A DNA stretch of 64,000 nucleotides from Bacillus nakamurai (GTDB taxonomy: Bacteria > Bacillota > Bacilli > Bacillales > Bacillaceae): positions 1 to 64,000 of the forward strand of contig NZ_LSAZ01000010.1 in the NCBI RefSeq assembly GCF_001584325.1. The letters run 5' to 3'. The notes under the pieces are model-generated. The model saw only the letters and a program-made list of their open reading frames with translations, made no database searches and was not told where the DNA came from. This document shows, piece after piece, positions 45,215-56,239 of the stretch (position 1 is its first letter; each line of letters opens with the position of its first letter). Position numbers and translations under genes: made by a program.

Positions 45215-45244
45215 ATTCATAAGTCATGGACATGCGCATAAACT
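45215..45244 (+). promoter_or_regulatory. Sigma-E promoter of dacB
   Basis: ATTCATAA (45215-45222), 14 bases, CATAAACT (45237-45244). One mismatch in the -10 from CATACAMT. dacB is known to be sigma-E dependent. Confidence 0.6.
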
Positions 45245-45275
45245 TGTACAAACCACAACAAGGACGTGAGCATTC

Positions 45276-46427
45276 ATGCGCTTTCTAAAAAAAGCTGTTG
45301 TATTCCTTCTGACTTTTATTTTTTTTCTTTCTATCATAGACGGCAATACAGCACATGCCCAAATACATGTCAGCGCAAAAAGCGCGATTATTATTGACGG
45401 AGCATCAGGCAGGGTTTTATTTGCAAAAGATGAACACCATAAGCGGCGGATCGCAAGCATTACCAAAATCATGACAGCCGTACTTGCAATTGAATCGGGA
45501 AAGATGGAAGAGACCGTCACGATTTCTCCCAACGCCGTGAAAACGGAAGGTTCAGCGATTTATCTGCAGCCAGGACAAAAGGTTAAGCTGAAGGACCTCG
45601 TCTACGGGCTCATGCTGAGGTCAGGAAATGACGCCGCTGCAGCGATTGCTGAGTATGTGGGCGGCAGCCTTGACGGATTTGTATTTATGATGAATCAAAA
45701 AGCGGAGCAAATCGGAATGGAAAATACGAAATTCCAAAATCCCCACGGGCTGGACGACCATGAAAATTTATATTCAACCGCTTACGACATGGCGCTTTTG
45801 ACAAAGTATGCAATGAAAATCAAAGACTATCGGACCGTCTCGGGAACAAAAGTGTATAAAGCCGAAACGATGGACCGGGTGTGGAGGAATAAAAATAAGC
45901 TGCTGACGGGGCTTTACCCTTACAGTACAGGCGGGAAAACGGGCTTTACGAAAATTGCAAGGCGGACTTTGGTCTCGACCGCTTCAAAAGACGGCACTGA
46001 TCTGATCACGGTCACTATTAATGATCCGGACGATTGGGATGACCATATGAATATGTTTAACTATGTATTTGAACATTATAAAACATATATCGTCGCCAAA
46101 AAAGGAGAAATACCGAAGCTGAAAAACACATTTTACGGAAAACACGCCTTTATCAGCCGCGATGTCCGCTACCTATTAAAAGAAGACGAAATCGAAGATG
46201 TCAAAATCAGCACCACCTTGATCAAGCCGAAAAAAGCCTGGAAAAAAGACGCGTCATTAATTCCTGATGTCGTCGGTCAGATGACTGTCATGCACAAGGG
46301 GGAAATCATCGCCAAACTGCCGGTCTATTACGAAAATGAACGCCGTAAAAAACCGAAAAAACACTTCATCGAAACATTTACGAGCCTGTTTATGAGCGCT
46401 GTGGGCGGGGCAAAATGGTCAATTTAA
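45276..46427 (+). CDS. dacB: D-alanyl-D-alanine carboxypeptidase DacB (PBP5*)
   Basis: Mother-cell carboxypeptidase that sets the cross-linking of spore cortex. Protein of 383 aa with a signal peptide (about 1-28, ending THAHAQ-like: NTAHAQ). Active-site motifs are SITK (about 62-65), SGN (in LRSGNDAA) and KTG (GGKTGFT), then the C-terminal domain. CAAGGACG precedes the ATG. First gene of dacB-spmA-spmB; it overlaps spmA by 13 bases. Confidence 0.95.
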   Translation: MRFLKKAVVFLLTFIFFLSIIDGNTAHAQIHVSAKSAIIIDGASGRVLFAKDEHHKRRIASITKIMTAVLAIESGKMEETVTISPNAVKTEGSAIYLQPGQKVKLKDLVYGLMLRSGNDAAAAIAEYVGGSLDGFVFMMNQKAEQIGMENTKFQNPHGLDDHENLYSTAYDMALLTKYAMKIKDYRTVSGTKVYKAETMDRVWRNKNKLLTGLYPYSTGGKTGFTKIARRTLVSTASKDGTDLITVTINDPDDWDDHMNMFNYVFEHYKTYIVAKKGEIPKLKNTFYGKHAFISRDVRYLLKEDEIEDVKISTTLIKPKKAWKKDASLIPDVVGQMTVMHKGEIIAKLPVYYENERRKKPKKHFIETFTSLFMSAVGGAKWSI

Positions 46428-47005
46428 TCTGGGTCGGCCTGACGGTGATCGGACTTGTATTTGCGATGTATAACGGAACCCTGCCGGATGTGAATGAAGC
46501 TGTTTTCAAAGGGGCTAAAGAAGCGGTGACGATCTCATTCGGACTGATGAGCGTCCTCGTTTTCTGGCTTGGACTGATGAAAATAGCCGAACAGTCGGGG
46601 CTTTTGGATATATTCAGCAGAATATGCCGCCCGTTTATTTCAAAGCTCTTTCCTGATATTCCGCCTGACCACCCGGCAATGGGATATATTTTATCCAATT
46701 TGATGGCAAACTTTTTCGGATTGGGAAATGCCGCGACCCCGCTTGGCATTAAAGCGATGGAACAAATGAAAAAGCTGAACGGAAACCGCACGGAGGCCAG
46801 CCGCTCCATGATTACCTTTTTGGCGGTGAATACATCAAGCATTACATTGATTCCGACAACCGTAATCGCCGTGCGAATGGCTTATTCGGCAAAGGCGCCG
46901 ACCGATATCGTCGGACCGACCATTTTAGCGACCCTGATATCAGGAATCGGCGCGATTTTGATCGACCGCTATTTCTGCTATCGCCGCAAAAAGAAGGGGA
47001 GGTAA
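46415..47005 (+). CDS. spmA: Spore maturation protein A
   Basis: Membrane protein of 196 aa with a nucleoside-recognition (Gate) type domain. In B. subtilis SpmA and SpmB are needed for full dehydration of the spore core. Motifs [17 protein letters not shown] and [24 protein letters not shown] are typical. The start lies inside dacB (GGGCGGGG upstream). Works with SpmB, encoded four bases downstream. Confidence 0.93.
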   Translation: MVNLIWVGLTVIGLVFAMYNGTLPDVNEAVFKGAKEAVTISFGLMSVLVFWLGLMKIAEQSGLLDIFSRICRPFISKLFPDIPPDHPAMGYILSNLMANFFGLGNAATPLGIKAMEQMKKLNGNRTEASRSMITFLAVNTSSITLIPTTVIAVRMAYSAKAPTDIVGPTILATLISGIGAILIDRYFCYRRKKKGR

Positions 47006-47009
47006 GCGA

Positions 47010-47546
47010 ATGGAAATGGTCAATTGGCTGTCTTTAGCAATGATTCCGATTATTATCGCCGGCATTCTTATTTACGGCACCATTAAGAAAGTTCCGACCT
47101 ATGAATCGTTCGTTGAAGGCGGAAAGGAAGGAATTGAGATTGCTTTTTCCATCATTCCGTATTTGGTGGGGATGCTTGTCGCCATTACTGTATTCCGTGC
47201 ATCAGGCGCGCTTGATTTTGTGATGGGGATGTGCAAGCCCGTCTTTACGGCAATCGGCATTCCCGCTGAAGTGGTGCCGCTTGCACTGATCCGCCCGATA
47301 TCAGGTACAGCGGCGCTTGGCATGACGACGGATCTCATCGCTGTATACGGGCCTGATTCATTTATCGGCAGGCTGGCATCAGTCATGCAGGGGTCAACGG
47401 ACACGACTTTATATGTCCTCACCGTGTACTTCGGAGCAGTCGGCATCAAAAAAATGGGCGACGCATTAAAGGTGGGCCTTCTCGCCGATCTGATCGGGGT
47501 GGTTGCATCAATCATCATTGTTACATTATTATTTGGAAGCGCCTGA
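47010..47546 (+). CDS. spmB: Spore maturation protein B
   Basis: Partner of SpmA, 178 aa, with the same Gate-type domain (SIIPYLVGMLVAITVFRASGALD; RPISGTAALGMTTDL; QGSTDTTLYVLTVYFG) and about five spans. GGGGAGG precedes the ATG. Its stop codon is part of the terminator stem. Confidence 0.93.
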   Translation: MEMVNWLSLAMIPIIIAGILIYGTIKKVPTYESFVEGGKEGIEIAFSIIPYLVGMLVAITVFRASGALDFVMGMCKPVFTAIGIPAEVVPLALIRPISGTAALGMTTDLIAVYGPDSFIGRLASVMQGSTDTTLYVLTVYFGAVGIKKMGDALKVGLLADLIGVVASIIIVTLLFGSA

Positions 47547-47560
47547 TTCAGGCGCTTTTT
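47538..47560 (+). terminator. Terminator overlapping the spmB stop
   Basis: AGCGCCTGA (47538-47546, the last codons and stop of spmB) pairs with AGGCGCT (47550-47556); T run follows. Confidence 0.85.
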
Positions 47561-47639
47561 ATATATCAGAATAACTGCTCCTTGAAAAAGCTTGTTTGTT
47601 CAGGGGGAAAAAAGTAAGATTATACTTGAGGTGAAAGAC

Positions 47640-48374
47640 ATGGAAAGACTGCAAAAAGTTATTGCTCACGCCGGCGTGGCATCACGCAGAAAGGCAGAAG
47701 AGCTGATTAAAGAAGGAAAAGTAAAGGTGAATGGAAAAGTAATAACAGAGCTTGGCGTAAAAGTAACCGGCTCTGATCAAATTGAAGTAAACGGATTAAA
47801 GGTGGAACGGGAAGAGCCTGTGTACTTTCTGCTCTATAAGCCGAGAGGAGTGATTTCTGCAGCGGAGGACGACAAAGGGCGTAAAGTGGTAACCGACTTT
47901 TTCAAGGAAGTGCCTCAGCGCATTTATCCGGTCGGCCGTCTTGATTATGATACGAGCGGGCTCTTATTGCTGACAAATGACGGTGAGTTTGCCAACAAAC
48001 TCATGCACCCGAAATACGAAATTGATAAGACGTATGTCGCAAAAGTCAAAGGAATTCCTTCAAAAGAACTTCTTCGTAAGCTTGAGCGCGGCATCCAGCT
48101 TGAAGAAGGCAAAACAGCGCCTGCCAGAGCGAAACTGCTTTCTTTGGACAAAAGAAAACAGACAAGTATTATCCAGCTGACCATTCATGAAGGCCGAAAC
48201 AGACAGGTCCGCCGTATGTTCGAAGCGATCGGCCATGACGTGCTGAAACTCAAACGTGAGGAATACGCGTTTTTAAATTTAAGAGGCCTGCACACGGGGG
48301 ACGCAAGAGAGCTGACGCCGCATGAGGTGAAAAGGCTGCGGGCTTTAGCTGATCACGGTAAAAACGCTTTCTAA
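47640..48374 (+). CDS. rluB: 23S rRNA pseudouridine synthase RluB
   Basis: Makes pseudouridine in 23S rRNA (position 2605 in the E. coli numbering of the family). Protein of 244 aa with an N-terminal S4 RNA-binding domain (1-60) and catalytic domain with Asp102 in GRLDYDTSGLLLLTND. The GRNRQVRRMFEAIGH stretch is typical. The ATG at 47640 has GAGGTG upstream. Formerly ypuL. It lies between spmB and resA with its own promoter-like TATACT at 47631-47636 region. Confidence 0.93.
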   Translation: MERLQKVIAHAGVASRRKAEELIKEGKVKVNGKVITELGVKVTGSDQIEVNGLKVEREEPVYFLLYKPRGVISAAEDDKGRKVVTDFFKEVPQRIYPVGRLDYDTSGLLLLTNDGEFANKLMHPKYEIDKTYVAKVKGIPSKELLRKLERGIQLEEGKTAPARAKLLSLDKRKQTSIIQLTIHEGRNRQVRRMFEAIGHDVLKLKREEYAFLNLRGLHTGDARELTPHEVKRLRALADHGKNAF

Positions 48375-48458
48375 TTTTCACATAACCTTCAAAAATTACA
48401 AAACGTGAAAATGATATAATTGAATGGATTTGCAAGCAGGGGAGGGGAGCAGTGAACA

Positions 48459-48998
48459 ATGAACAAAAAACGGCGGCGTTTATTCATTCGGACCGGCATC
48501 CTTCTCGTCTTACTCTGCGCGCTCGGATATACCATTTACAATGCTGTCTATACGAACGGGGAACGTATATCTGAGGGGTCCAAGGCCCCGAATTTCGCGC
48601 TGAAAGATACGGAGGGCAAGCTCATAGAGCTGAGCCAATTAAAAGGAAAAGGTGTTTTTCTGAATTTCTGGGGAACGTGGTGTGATCCGTGCAAACAGGA
48701 ATTTCCTTACATGGCAAACCAATATAAGCATTTTAAAGACCTCGGCGTCGAGGTGGTTGCGGTAAATGTCGGAGAATCAAAAATTGCAGTACATAACTTT
48801 ATGACATCATACGGCGTCAATTTCCCGGTTGCGCTCGATACTGACCGCCAAGTGCTGGACGCGTACGGCGTATCGCCGCTGCCGACAACTTTTTTAATCA
48901 ATCCCGAGGGGAAAATTGTTAAAGTGGTGACCGGCACAATGACAGAACGCATGGTTCATGATTATATGAATTTAATTAAGCCGGAGGCGTCTTCATGA
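48459..48998 (+). CDS. resA: Thiol-disulfide oxidoreductase ResA
   Basis: Extracytoplasmic thioredoxin-like protein of 179 aa, anchored by an N-terminal span (about 10-29). It reduces the haem-binding cysteines of apocytochrome c. The active site is Cys75-Asp-Pro-Cys78 ([15 protein letters not shown]), with the conserved Glu two residues on. AGGGGAGGGG precedes the start. The -10 TATAAT at 48415-48420 lacks a good -35, which fits activation by ResD. Stop overlaps resB. Confidence 0.95.
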   Translation: MNKKRRRLFIRTGILLVLLCALGYTIYNAVYTNGERISEGSKAPNFALKDTEGKLIELSQLKGKGVFLNFWGTWCDPCKQEFPYMANQYKHFKDLGVEVVAVNVGESKIAVHNFMTSYGVNFPVALDTDRQVLDAYGVSPLPTTFLINPEGKIVKVVTGTMTERMVHDYMNLIKPEASS

Positions 48999-50623
48999 AA
49001 AAGGTCAAATGCGAATGCGGACATATAAATCCCGCCGGGACAGTTTTATGTGAATCTTGCGGAAGGCCGCTCGATGATCATCAGGCGCAGCTTGCCGATA
49101 TGAGATACGACGGAAGCGCAAGGCGTTCACAAACGTATAACAAAACAATCATTGATAAAATATGGAATTTCTTTTCTTCCGTTAAAGTCGGAATATGGCT
49201 GATCGTTATCACACTTGCCGCGTCAGCGTTCGGCACCATTTTTCCGCAGGAAGCCTATTTGCCTCCGGGCGCCCAGCCAGATACATACTATGAACAGCAA
49301 TACGGCACAATCGGCAAAATCTATTATCTTTTAGGTCTTCACCATTTATACGGTTCTTGGTGGTATATGCTTCTGATCGCGTCAATCGGCATTTCTCTTG
49401 TCATTTGCAGCCTGGATCGGGTGATTCCCCTATACAGAGCGCTCAAGAATCAAGGTGTGCGGCGAAATCCTGTCTTTTTGCGAAGGCAGCGCCTGTACAG
49501 CCGGACAGAAACCGGGCTGACCGATGACACGGCAGACAGAATCAAAACCCAATTAAAGAAAAAACATTATAGATTGCGAGAAAAAGAGGGAAGCATTCTT
49601 GCTGAAAAAGGCCGCTTTTCAAGATGGGGACCTTATGTGAACCACATTGGCCTGATTATTTTTCTCATCGGTGCAATGCTGAGATTTGTACCGGGAATGT
49701 ATGTCGATGAAACCCTCTGGGTCCGTGAAGGAGAAACTGCTCCGATTCCCGGCACTGACGGCAAATATTATTTGAAGAATAACCAATTCAGCATGCAGAC
49801 GTATAACAAAAAAACCGAAGATAAAGTATTCGCCGACGCCATTGACAGGGCCGGAAACGGTAAGGTCGCCAAAACCTTTAAGACGGACGCCGTTCTTTAC
49901 AAGAGGGAAGGCGATATCGTGTTCGGCGAAAAACCGAAGCTTAAACGAATCAAAGAAGAAAATATCCGTGTCAATGAACCGCTGCGGTTTGATTCCTTTT
50001 CTGTTTATCAAGTGGATTATAAAGAAAACCAGCTGGATCAAATGGTGTTTCAGCTGATTGATCAAAAAACAAAACAATCATTCGGGAAGCTGAAGATAAA
50101 CCTTCTTGATCCTGATACGGACTATGATCTTGGTAACGGTTACAAAGTGGAGATCGCCAGCTATCTTCCTGATTTTTATTTTAACAAGGACGGAGAACCG
50201 AGTACGAAAACAAAGGTCCCTAACAATCCGGCTTTTGTCTTTAAGGTCATTGCGCCTGACAAACCGAAAGGGGAGAAAAGCTTTGTTGCGATCCAGCAGA
50301 CCGTTGAGGGTTCAGGCCATAATAAGTACAAATTAAAATTCGATCATGTCGAAACGAAAAACATTACGGGGCTTACCGTCAGAAAGGATTTAACCTTATG
50401 GGTTCTTGCCGTCGGCGGTGCGATCTTTATGATCGGCGTCATTCAAGGCATGTATTGGCAGCACAGAAGAATCTGGCTGCATAGAGGAGACGGAGAAGTG
50501 CTGGTGGCGGGACATACGAACAAAAACTGGTTCGGTTTGAAAAAGGATATCGAATATGTTCTTAACGGAACAGGGATTTCAGAACCGGCTGATCAAAAAG
50601 AACTGATGAAAAATCAGGCCTAG
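48995..50623 (+). CDS. resB: Cytochrome c biogenesis protein ResB
   Basis: Membrane protein of 542 aa of system II cytochrome c maturation; with ResC it carries haem across the membrane. An N-terminal zinc-ribbon-like CECGH...CESCGR (Cys6, Cys8, Cys19, Cys22) is present, then four spans and a large external domain with [23 protein letters not shown] in the end of resA serves the ATG. The ATGA overlap couples it to resA. Confidence 0.95.
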   Translation: MKKVKCECGHINPAGTVLCESCGRPLDDHQAQLADMRYDGSARRSQTYNKTIIDKIWNFFSSVKVGIWLIVITLAASAFGTIFPQEAYLPPGAQPDTYYEQQYGTIGKIYYLLGLHHLYGSWWYMLLIASIGISLVICSLDRVIPLYRALKNQGVRRNPVFLRRQRLYSRTETGLTDDTADRIKTQLKKKHYRLREKEGSILAEKGRFSRWGPYVNHIGLIIFLIGAMLRFVPGMYVDETLWVREGETAPIPGTDGKYYLKNNQFSMQTYNKKTEDKVFADAIDRAGNGKVAKTFKTDAVLYKREGDIVFGEKPKLKRIKEENIRVNEPLRFDSFSVYQVDYKENQLDQMVFQLIDQKTKQSFGKLKINLLDPDTDYDLGNGYKVEIASYLPDFYFNKDGEPSTKTKVPNNPAFVFKVIAPDKPKGEKSFVAIQQTVEGSGHNKYKLKFDHVETKNITGLTVRKDLTLWVLAVGGAIFMIGVIQGMYWQHRRIWLHRGDGEVLVAGHTNKNWFGLKKDIEYVLNGTGISEPADQKELMKNQA

Positions 50624-50641
50624 TGAAAAAGGAGTGGTGTC

Positions 50642-51817
50642 ATGGCGGAGCTGAGCGCAAATTTTCTTTATGCTGCCTTTTTGATTTATTTAATCGCTGT
50701 CCCGATTTTCGGCGGCGCCATCCGGGGAACTAAAGGCAAAAAGGACGGAAAGGGCCGCTGGGCGGCAATTGGGATTACCTTAACGGTTATCGGATTTCTA
50801 TGTCATCTCGGCTACTTTATTACGAGATGGGCTGCAAGCGGTCATGCGCCTGTCAGCAATATGTTTGAATTTACCACGTCTTTCGGCATGATGCTTGTCC
50901 TTGCTTTTATTATTCTTTACTTTATTTATAAACTGCCGTCTTTAGGAATGTTTACATTGTCGATTGCGCTGCTGCTTATTGCATACGCGAGCATGTTTCC
51001 GACGGATATTACGCCGCTTATTCCGTCACTGCAGAGCAATTGGCTGTATATTCACGTGACGACAGCGGCGCTCGGTCAAGCTATCCTTGCCATCAGCTTT
51101 GTCGCCGGGGTTATATTTCTGTTAAAACATGTCGACCAGTCAAAGCCGAGCAAAAAAACGTTTTGGCTTGAAGTCATCATGTTTATCCTCGTGACGGCCG
51201 TGGCGTTTATCGCAGTAACATCGGCATTCCGGCTTGCTGATTATAAAGCCGAGTTTAATTGGGTGGATAAAAAACAGAATAAAAGTGTCATGGTATACGA
51301 TATGCCCGCACTTGTCGGGCCGCATGACGGAGAACTGCTCACAGAAGGCGCGATGAAACCGGTTATTAATCTTCCCGCCATTTTTTCCGGCAGAAAAGTA
51401 AATACGGTAATTTGGTCGCTTGGTGCGGGGCTGGTGTTATACGGCGCACTCAGGCTGATACTCAGAAAAAGAATCAGCGCATTTATCAGTCCGCTCGTAA
51501 AGAACGTGAACCTGGATTTGGTTGATGAAGTCGGCTACCGTGCCGTTTCAATCGGATTTCCGGTGTTTACTCTCGGCGCCCTCGTGTTTGCGATGATTTG
51601 GGCGCAGCTCGCATGGACGCGGTTTTGGGGCTGGGACCCGAAAGAAGTGTGGGCTCTCATTACCTTTTTATTTTACGCCGCTTATTTGCACTTGCGGCTG
51701 TCACGAGGCTGGCATGGCGAGAAATCCGCATGGCTTGCTGTGATCGGCTTTGCCATTATTATGTTTAACTTAATTTTTGTTAATCTTGTGCTAGCCGGAC
51801 TTCATTCGTACGCATAG
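50642..51817 (+). CDS. resC: Cytochrome c biogenesis protein ResC
   Basis: Haem-handling partner of ResB, 391 aa with about eight spans. The tryptophan-rich WWD domain reads [29 protein letters not shown], flanked by histidines that ligate haem ([19 protein letters not shown]). AAAAAGGAG precedes the ATG, 18 bases after resB. Confidence 0.95.
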   Translation: MAELSANFLYAAFLIYLIAVPIFGGAIRGTKGKKDGKGRWAAIGITLTVIGFLCHLGYFITRWAASGHAPVSNMFEFTTSFGMMLVLAFIILYFIYKLPSLGMFTLSIALLLIAYASMFPTDITPLIPSLQSNWLYIHVTTAALGQAILAISFVAGVIFLLKHVDQSKPSKKTFWLEVIMFILVTAVAFIAVTSAFRLADYKAEFNWVDKKQNKSVMVYDMPALVGPHDGELLTEGAMKPVINLPAIFSGRKVNTVIWSLGAGLVLYGALRLILRKRISAFISPLVKNVNLDLVDEVGYRAVSIGFPVFTLGALVFAMIWAQLAWTRFWGWDPKEVWALITFLFYAAYLHLRLSRGWHGEKSAWLAVIGFAIIMFNLIFVNLVLAGLHSYA

Positions 51818-51896
51818 ACCAGAAAGCGATACAGTTCTCAAGCCGCCGCACATTTTGTTAAAATGATAGTAACAGAAGGAAAGCAGGGGGAAAACG

Positions 51897-52619
51897 ATGG
51901 ATCAAACAAATGAAACTAAAATTTTAGTAGTAGATGATGAAGCCAGAATTCGCCGCCTTTTAAGAATGTACCTTGAACGGGAAAACTACGTTATTGAAGA
52001 AGCGGAAAACGGCGATGAAGCCATAAAGATGGGGCTGGCATCAGATTATGATCTCGTGCTGCTTGATTTAATGATGCCGGGAACAGACGGAATAGAAGTC
52101 TGCCGCCAGCTCAGAGAAAAAAAAGCCACTCCGATCATTATGCTGACTGCAAAAGGGGAAGAAGCCAACCGCGTGCAGGGATTTGAAGCCGGAACGGATG
52201 ACTATATCGTGAAGCCTTTCAGCCCGAGAGAAGTGGTGCTTCGTGTGAAGGCGCTTTTGAGAAGGGCTTCCCAAACGTCATACTTTACCGCCAATACGCC
52301 GACTAAAAATGTGCTCGTTTTTTCTCACCTTTCAATCGACCACGATGCCCACAGAGTGACTGCAGACGGCACGGAAGTGAGCCTGACGCCGAAGGAATAC
52401 GAGCTTCTGTACTTTTTGGCGAAAACGCCTGATAAGGTGTATGACCGGGAAAAACTCTTAAAAGAAGTGTGGCAGTACGAATTTTTCGGTGATCTCAGAA
52501 CGGTGGATACTCATGTAAAACGGCTTCGTGAAAAATTGAACAAAGTTTCCCCGGGAGCGGCGAAAAAAATCGTCACCGTATGGGGAGTAGGGTACAAATT
52601 TGAGGTAGGCGCTGAATGA
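51897..52619 (+). CDS. resD: Response regulator ResD
   Basis: Activator of genes for aerobic and anaerobic respiration. OmpR-type protein of 240 aa: receiver domain with phosphoacceptor Asp57 ([10 protein letters not shown]) and winged helix DNA-binding domain from about residue 135 ([39 protein letters not shown]). GCAGGGGG precedes the ATG. It overlaps resE by four bases. A gap of 79 bases from resC holds a TAAAAT/TAGTAAC region that may be a separate resDE promoter. Confidence 0.96.
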   Translation: MDQTNETKILVVDDEARIRRLLRMYLERENYVIEEAENGDEAIKMGLASDYDLVLLDLMMPGTDGIEVCRQLREKKATPIIMLTAKGEEANRVQGFEAGTDDYIVKPFSPREVVLRVKALLRRASQTSYFTANTPTKNVLVFSHLSIDHDAHRVTADGTEVSLTPKEYELLYFLAKTPDKVYDREKLLKEVWQYEFFGDLRTVDTHVKRLREKLNKVSPGAAKKIVTVWGVGYKFEVGAE

Positions 52620-54385
52620 AATTTTGGAAAAGCGTAGTAGGAAAGCTTTGGTTTACCATTCTTTCGCTCGTGTTAATCGTTTTATTCATTTTAACCGTGC
52701 TTTTGCTGGAATTTATAGAAAATTATCATGTCGAAGAAGCGGAAGAAGATTTAACGCAGCTTGCCGATAAACTTGCGGTCATTTTAGAAAATCATGAAGA
52801 CCAGGCTCTGGCAAGATCCATCATGTGGGAGCTGGCTGACAATTTAACGAGCATTGCGATCATTCAGGATGATAAACATGTTTGGTATTCGCCCAATGAT
52901 GATAATCATTTATCATCCATTACGTTGTCGCAAATTGAACGTGACCGTGATTTACACAAAGCGCTGAACAGCCATAAAAAAGTTAGCAAACGTGCCGGGC
53001 CGAATGACACCGAACGGCTGATCGTCGGAGTGCCTTATGAAAAAGACGGCAAAAAAGGCATGGTCTTTTTATCGCAATCATTGCTTGCTGTAAAAGACAC
53101 GACTAAACATACGACCCGTTACATCTTTCTTGCCGCGGGCATTGCCATCGTGCTGACGACGTTTTTCGCCTTCTTTTTATCAAGCAGGGTAACGTACCCG
53201 CTCCGAAAAATGCGGGAGGGCGCACAGGATCTGGCAAAAGGAAAGTTTGACACGAAAATTCCGATCCTCACTCAAGATGAAATCGGGGAGCTCGCCATTG
53301 CCTTTAACCAGATGGGCCGGCAGCTCAACTTTCATATCAATGCCCTGAACCAGGAAAAAGAACAGCTGTCGAACATTTTGAGCAGTATGGCGGACGGGGT
53401 CATCACCATTAATATTGACGGGACCATTTTGGTGACCAATCCGCCGGCTGAACGTTTTCTGCAGGCCTGGTATTATGAGCAGAATATGAACATAAAAGAA
53501 GATGACAATCTTCCGCCGGAAGCGAAAGAACTGTTCCAAAATGCCGTCAGCACAGAAAAAGAACAAATGATTGAAATGACTCTCCAAGGAAGGTCATGGG
53601 TGCTCTTGATGTCGCCTCTTTATGCGGAATCACACGTCCGCGGCGCTGTTGCCGTGCTCCGGGATATGACCGAAGAGCGCAGGCTTGATAAATTGCGTGA
53701 GGATTTTATAGCCAACGTCAGCCATGAACTCAGAACGCCGATCTCTATGCTGCAAGGTTACAGTGAAGCGATAGTGGATGATATCGCAAGCTCGGAAGAT
53801 GACAAAAAAGAGATTGCCCAAATTATTTACGATGAATCCCTGCGCATGGGACGGCTCGTAAATGATTTGCTGGATTTGGCAAGAATGGAATCGGGTCATA
53901 CGGGGCTTCACTATGAGAAAGTCAATCTGCATGAATTTCTGGAAAAAATCTCCCGTAAATTTTCCGGAGTAGCCAAGGAAAAGGGAGTTGCGCTCACAGA
54001 AGATATATCAGTGACGGAACCGGAATGTGCGTTTGATGAGGACAAAATGGAGCAAGTCTTTACGAATCTCATTGACAACGCGCTGCGCCACACCGAGTGC
54101 GGCGGAAGCGTTCATATCGCCGCCCAAACCGTAAAAGACGGTTTGAAGATCGATATCAAGGATTCCGGTTCTGGTATTCCGGAGGAGGATCTGCCCTTTA
54201 TTTTCGAGCGTTTTTATAAAGCGGATAAAGCACGGACAAGAGGCAGGGCAGGCACGGGGCTCGGTCTTGCCATCGTTAAAAACATCGTGGAAGCCCACGG
54301 CGGTTCGATTGCGGTGCACAGCAGAATCGACAAGGGAACGACGTTTACCTTTTATATTCCGACAAAAACGCAAGAGGGCGTCTGA
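52616..54385 (+). CDS. resE: Sensor histidine kinase ResE
   Basis: Sensor for oxygen limitation and nitric oxide that phosphorylates ResD. Protein of 589 aa. Two spans (about 9-32 and 168-190) enclose an external domain. HAMP (191-243), PAS (about 250-350), and the kinase core with His370 (NVSHELRTP) follow. N, G1, F and G2 boxes are [27 protein letters not shown] and GTGLGLAIV. The ATGA overlap ensures coupled synthesis with ResD. Confidence 0.96.
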   Translation: MKFWKSVVGKLWFTILSLVLIVLFILTVLLLEFIENYHVEEAEEDLTQLADKLAVILENHEDQALARSIMWELADNLTSIAIIQDDKHVWYSPNDDNHLSSITLSQIERDRDLHKALNSHKKVSKRAGPNDTERLIVGVPYEKDGKKGMVFLSQSLLAVKDTTKHTTRYIFLAAGIAIVLTTFFAFFLSSRVTYPLRKMREGAQDLAKGKFDTKIPILTQDEIGELAIAFNQMGRQLNFHINALNQEKEQLSNILSSMADGVITINIDGTILVTNPPAERFLQAWYYEQNMNIKEDDNLPPEAKELFQNAVSTEKEQMIEMTLQGRSWVLLMSPLYAESHVRGAVAVLRDMTEERRLDKLREDFIANVSHELRTPISMLQGYSEAIVDDIASSEDDKKEIAQIIYDESLRMGRLVNDLLDLARMESGHTGLHYEKVNLHEFLEKISRKFSGVAKEKGVALTEDISVTEPECAFDEDKMEQVFTNLIDNALRHTECGGSVHIAAQTVKDGLKIDIKDSGSGIPEEDLPFIFERFYKADKARTRGRAGTGLGLAIVKNIVEAHGGSIAVHSRIDKGTTFTFYIPTKTQEGV

Positions 54386-54412
54386 AATTGACGAACAATC
54401 TTGTTCCATACG

Positions 54413-54443
54413 AAACACCCGCATATCCGGCGGGTGTTTTTTT
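54413..54443 (+). terminator. Terminator after resE
   Basis: ACACCCGC (54415-54422), loop ATATCCG, GCGGGTGT (54430-54437), T run. Confidence 0.92.
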
Positions 54444-54524
54444 ATTTATTTCTCCCTTAAAAATTTAAGAATATGTTAATATAAATTCCCTTCCAAATTC
54501 CAGTTTCTCGTAATATAGTTGTAA

Positions 54525-54551
54525 TGTAACTTTTCAACCTATTTATACGAC
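54525..54551 (+). promoter_or_regulatory. Sigma-X autoregulatory promoter of sigX
   Basis: TGTAAC (54525-54530), 17 bases, CGAC (54548-54551), an exact fit to the sigma-X consensus TGTAAC-N17-CGWC. Confidence 0.85.
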
Positions 54552-54576
54552 AAAAAAGTGAACGGAGGGGTTTCCT

Positions 54577-55161
54577 ATGGAAGAAACCTTTCAGGTATTA
54601 TATGATACATACCATCAAGATTTATACCAGTTTTTGTTTTATATGGTAAAGGATAAGACCCAGGCCGAGGATTTGGCGCAGGAAGTGTATATCCGCGTCT
54701 TGAATTCTTATCATACATTCGAAGGAAGAAGCAGTGAAAAAACATGGCTTTTGTCGATTGCGCGCCATGTGGCGATTGACTGGTTCCGCAAGCAGCAAAC
54801 GATCAGACAGCGTATCATGGGTACATTTGATTGGGATACACAAGATGTCAGAGATCAGCATTTGCTTCCGGACGAACTCGCCGTTCAGAACGAAAATGTC
54901 CGGGAAATTTATACTGCGCTTGATCATTGCACCATCGATCAAAGGGCTGTTATAATCTTGAGATTTATTCAGGGTTATTCCATTCAGGAAACAGCCGCCG
55001 CTCTCCGCTTCTCGGAAAGCAAAGTCAAAACGACCCAACACAGAGGGCTCAAAGTACTTCGGAAACAGATGGAGCTTTTGAGGGAGGAGCTAATGGATAA
55101 TGAAGTCATACTGGAACGAAGAAAGAGTAAAGGAGTTGTTAAGACAACTTCCGGCGGTTAG
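54577..55161 (+). CDS. sigX: ECF RNA polymerase sigma factor SigX
   Basis: Directs genes that alter surface charge and respond to cationic peptides and envelope stress. Protein of 194 aa with region 2 (DLAQEVYIRVLNSYHTFEGRSSEKTWLLSIARHVAIDWFRKQ) split here only for description, and region 4 (VIILRFIQGYSIQETAAALRFSESKVKTTQHRGLKVL). GGAGGGG precedes the ATG. Its 3' end overlaps rsiX by 62 bases, so the sigma factor and its anti-sigma factor are tightly linked. Confidence 0.96.
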   Translation: MEETFQVLYDTYHQDLYQFLFYMVKDKTQAEDLAQEVYIRVLNSYHTFEGRSSEKTWLLSIARHVAIDWFRKQQTIRQRIMGTFDWDTQDVRDQHLLPDELAVQNENVREIYTALDHCTIDQRAVIILRFIQGYSIQETAAALRFSESKVKTTQHRGLKVLRKQMELLREELMDNEVILERRKSKGVVKTTSGG

Positions 55162-56194
55162 AGACCATCGCTCGCCTGATGCCGTTTACCGGAACATTCA
55201 AATGGTAAAATACAAAAAAAAACCGATCCGAACCTGGATTGGCCCCGCCGCAGCCGCAGCGTGCGCATTGTGCATCGCATTTATCATATCTCCTCACCTG
55301 CTGACAAAAAATGAATCCGGCAGCCAGCTTGCAGCTGATGAGCAGCAAACTGTAAAAACTCGCCAGGCAGAACCTGGCAAGCCGGATCAGAAAACATTTG
55401 TCGTCTCAAAAAAAGAAAAAAACAATTACATTACCATGGCGTTTGCCGATTCTAAAACGTCTGCAGTGATCCCCGTCAGTTTTGAAAAAAATAAGCCGAA
55501 CGAGTCAATTGAAGAAGCGCTGACAGAAGGAAGAAATGTAAATGTGCCTGATTCTTTCATGTCAGTTCCGGAACTTTTGGACGGTGTAAAAGTGACCGAA
55601 GACCAGAAGGATTTGCTTGTGCAAATAAACCAGCGCGCTGCGATTGAATCCTCAGCAGAAGCTGATTTATTACAAAAAATGCTGAAAGAAACTCTGTCAT
55701 GGAGCCCTTATGAACGAATCAAAGTCACAAACATTCAAAGCAGCACCGGACTGGAATTCGGAAAATCTTACGGAATATCCACTGAGATTCCCGTACCGAA
55801 GAAGAAAAACAGGGCGTATTTTTCTTATCACGACGATCTGGGACAAGAATATCTTATTCCGTCTGAACAAACCTATGATTCTGTAAAGAAGGCCATTGAC
55901 GGAATGAAAACAGGCAGAGGTTCTCATACTGCCGGTGTGATTGAGGCTGATTCAATAGCATCCGTATCTGAAGGTGAAAGCCATCAGCAGTTACGAATTC
56001 AATTTTCGGGGAAACAAACAGCGGAAGATTCGTTAAAGGGTATTCTGATGATTGAAGGGCTGCTGCTCACTGCGAAAGAATTTGGTTTTTCAGAAGTGCT
56101 GTTTACACATACGCGTGCAAAAAAGATCGGGGAATATGATGTAACAAAGCCGATTTCTGTTCCCGCTGCGCCTAATCCGATTCCTGTTCAGTAA
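55100..56194 (+). CDS. rsiX: Anti-sigma-X factor RsiX
   Basis: Membrane protein of 364 aa that holds sigma X inactive. The N-terminal cytosolic part (1-45) binds the sigma factor, one span lies at about 46-66 (WIGPAAAAACALCIAFIISPHLL), and a large external domain follows. It ends in a proline-rich tail (VPAAPNPIPVQ). The ATG at 55100 is 10 bases after GGGAGGAG, within sigX. The B. subtilis homologue is slightly longer (about 368 aa). Confidence 0.94.
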   Translation: MKSYWNEERVKELLRQLPAVRDHRSPDAVYRNIQMVKYKKKPIRTWIGPAAAAACALCIAFIISPHLLTKNESGSQLAADEQQTVKTRQAEPGKPDQKTFVVSKKEKNNYITMAFADSKTSAVIPVSFEKNKPNESIEEALTEGRNVNVPDSFMSVPELLDGVKVTEDQKDLLVQINQRAAIESSAEADLLQKMLKETLSWSPYERIKVTNIQSSTGLEFGKSYGISTEIPVPKKKNRAYFSYHDDLGQEYLIPSEQTYDSVKKAIDGMKTGRGSHTAGVIEADSIASVSEGESHQQLRIQFSGKQTAEDSLKGILMIEGLLLTAKEFGFSEVLFTHTRAKKIGEYDVTKPISVPAAPNPIPVQ

Positions 56195-56202
56195 ACAGAT
56201 AG

Positions 56203-56234
56203 AAAAACCCAAAACATGATGTTTTGGGTTTTTC
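56203..56234. terminator. Bidirectional terminator between rsiX and serA
   Basis: AACCCAAAACAT (ending 56217) and ATGTTTTGGGTT (56219-56230), perfect arms, with A run before and T run after. Confidence 0.93.
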
Positions 56235-56239
56235 GCTTG

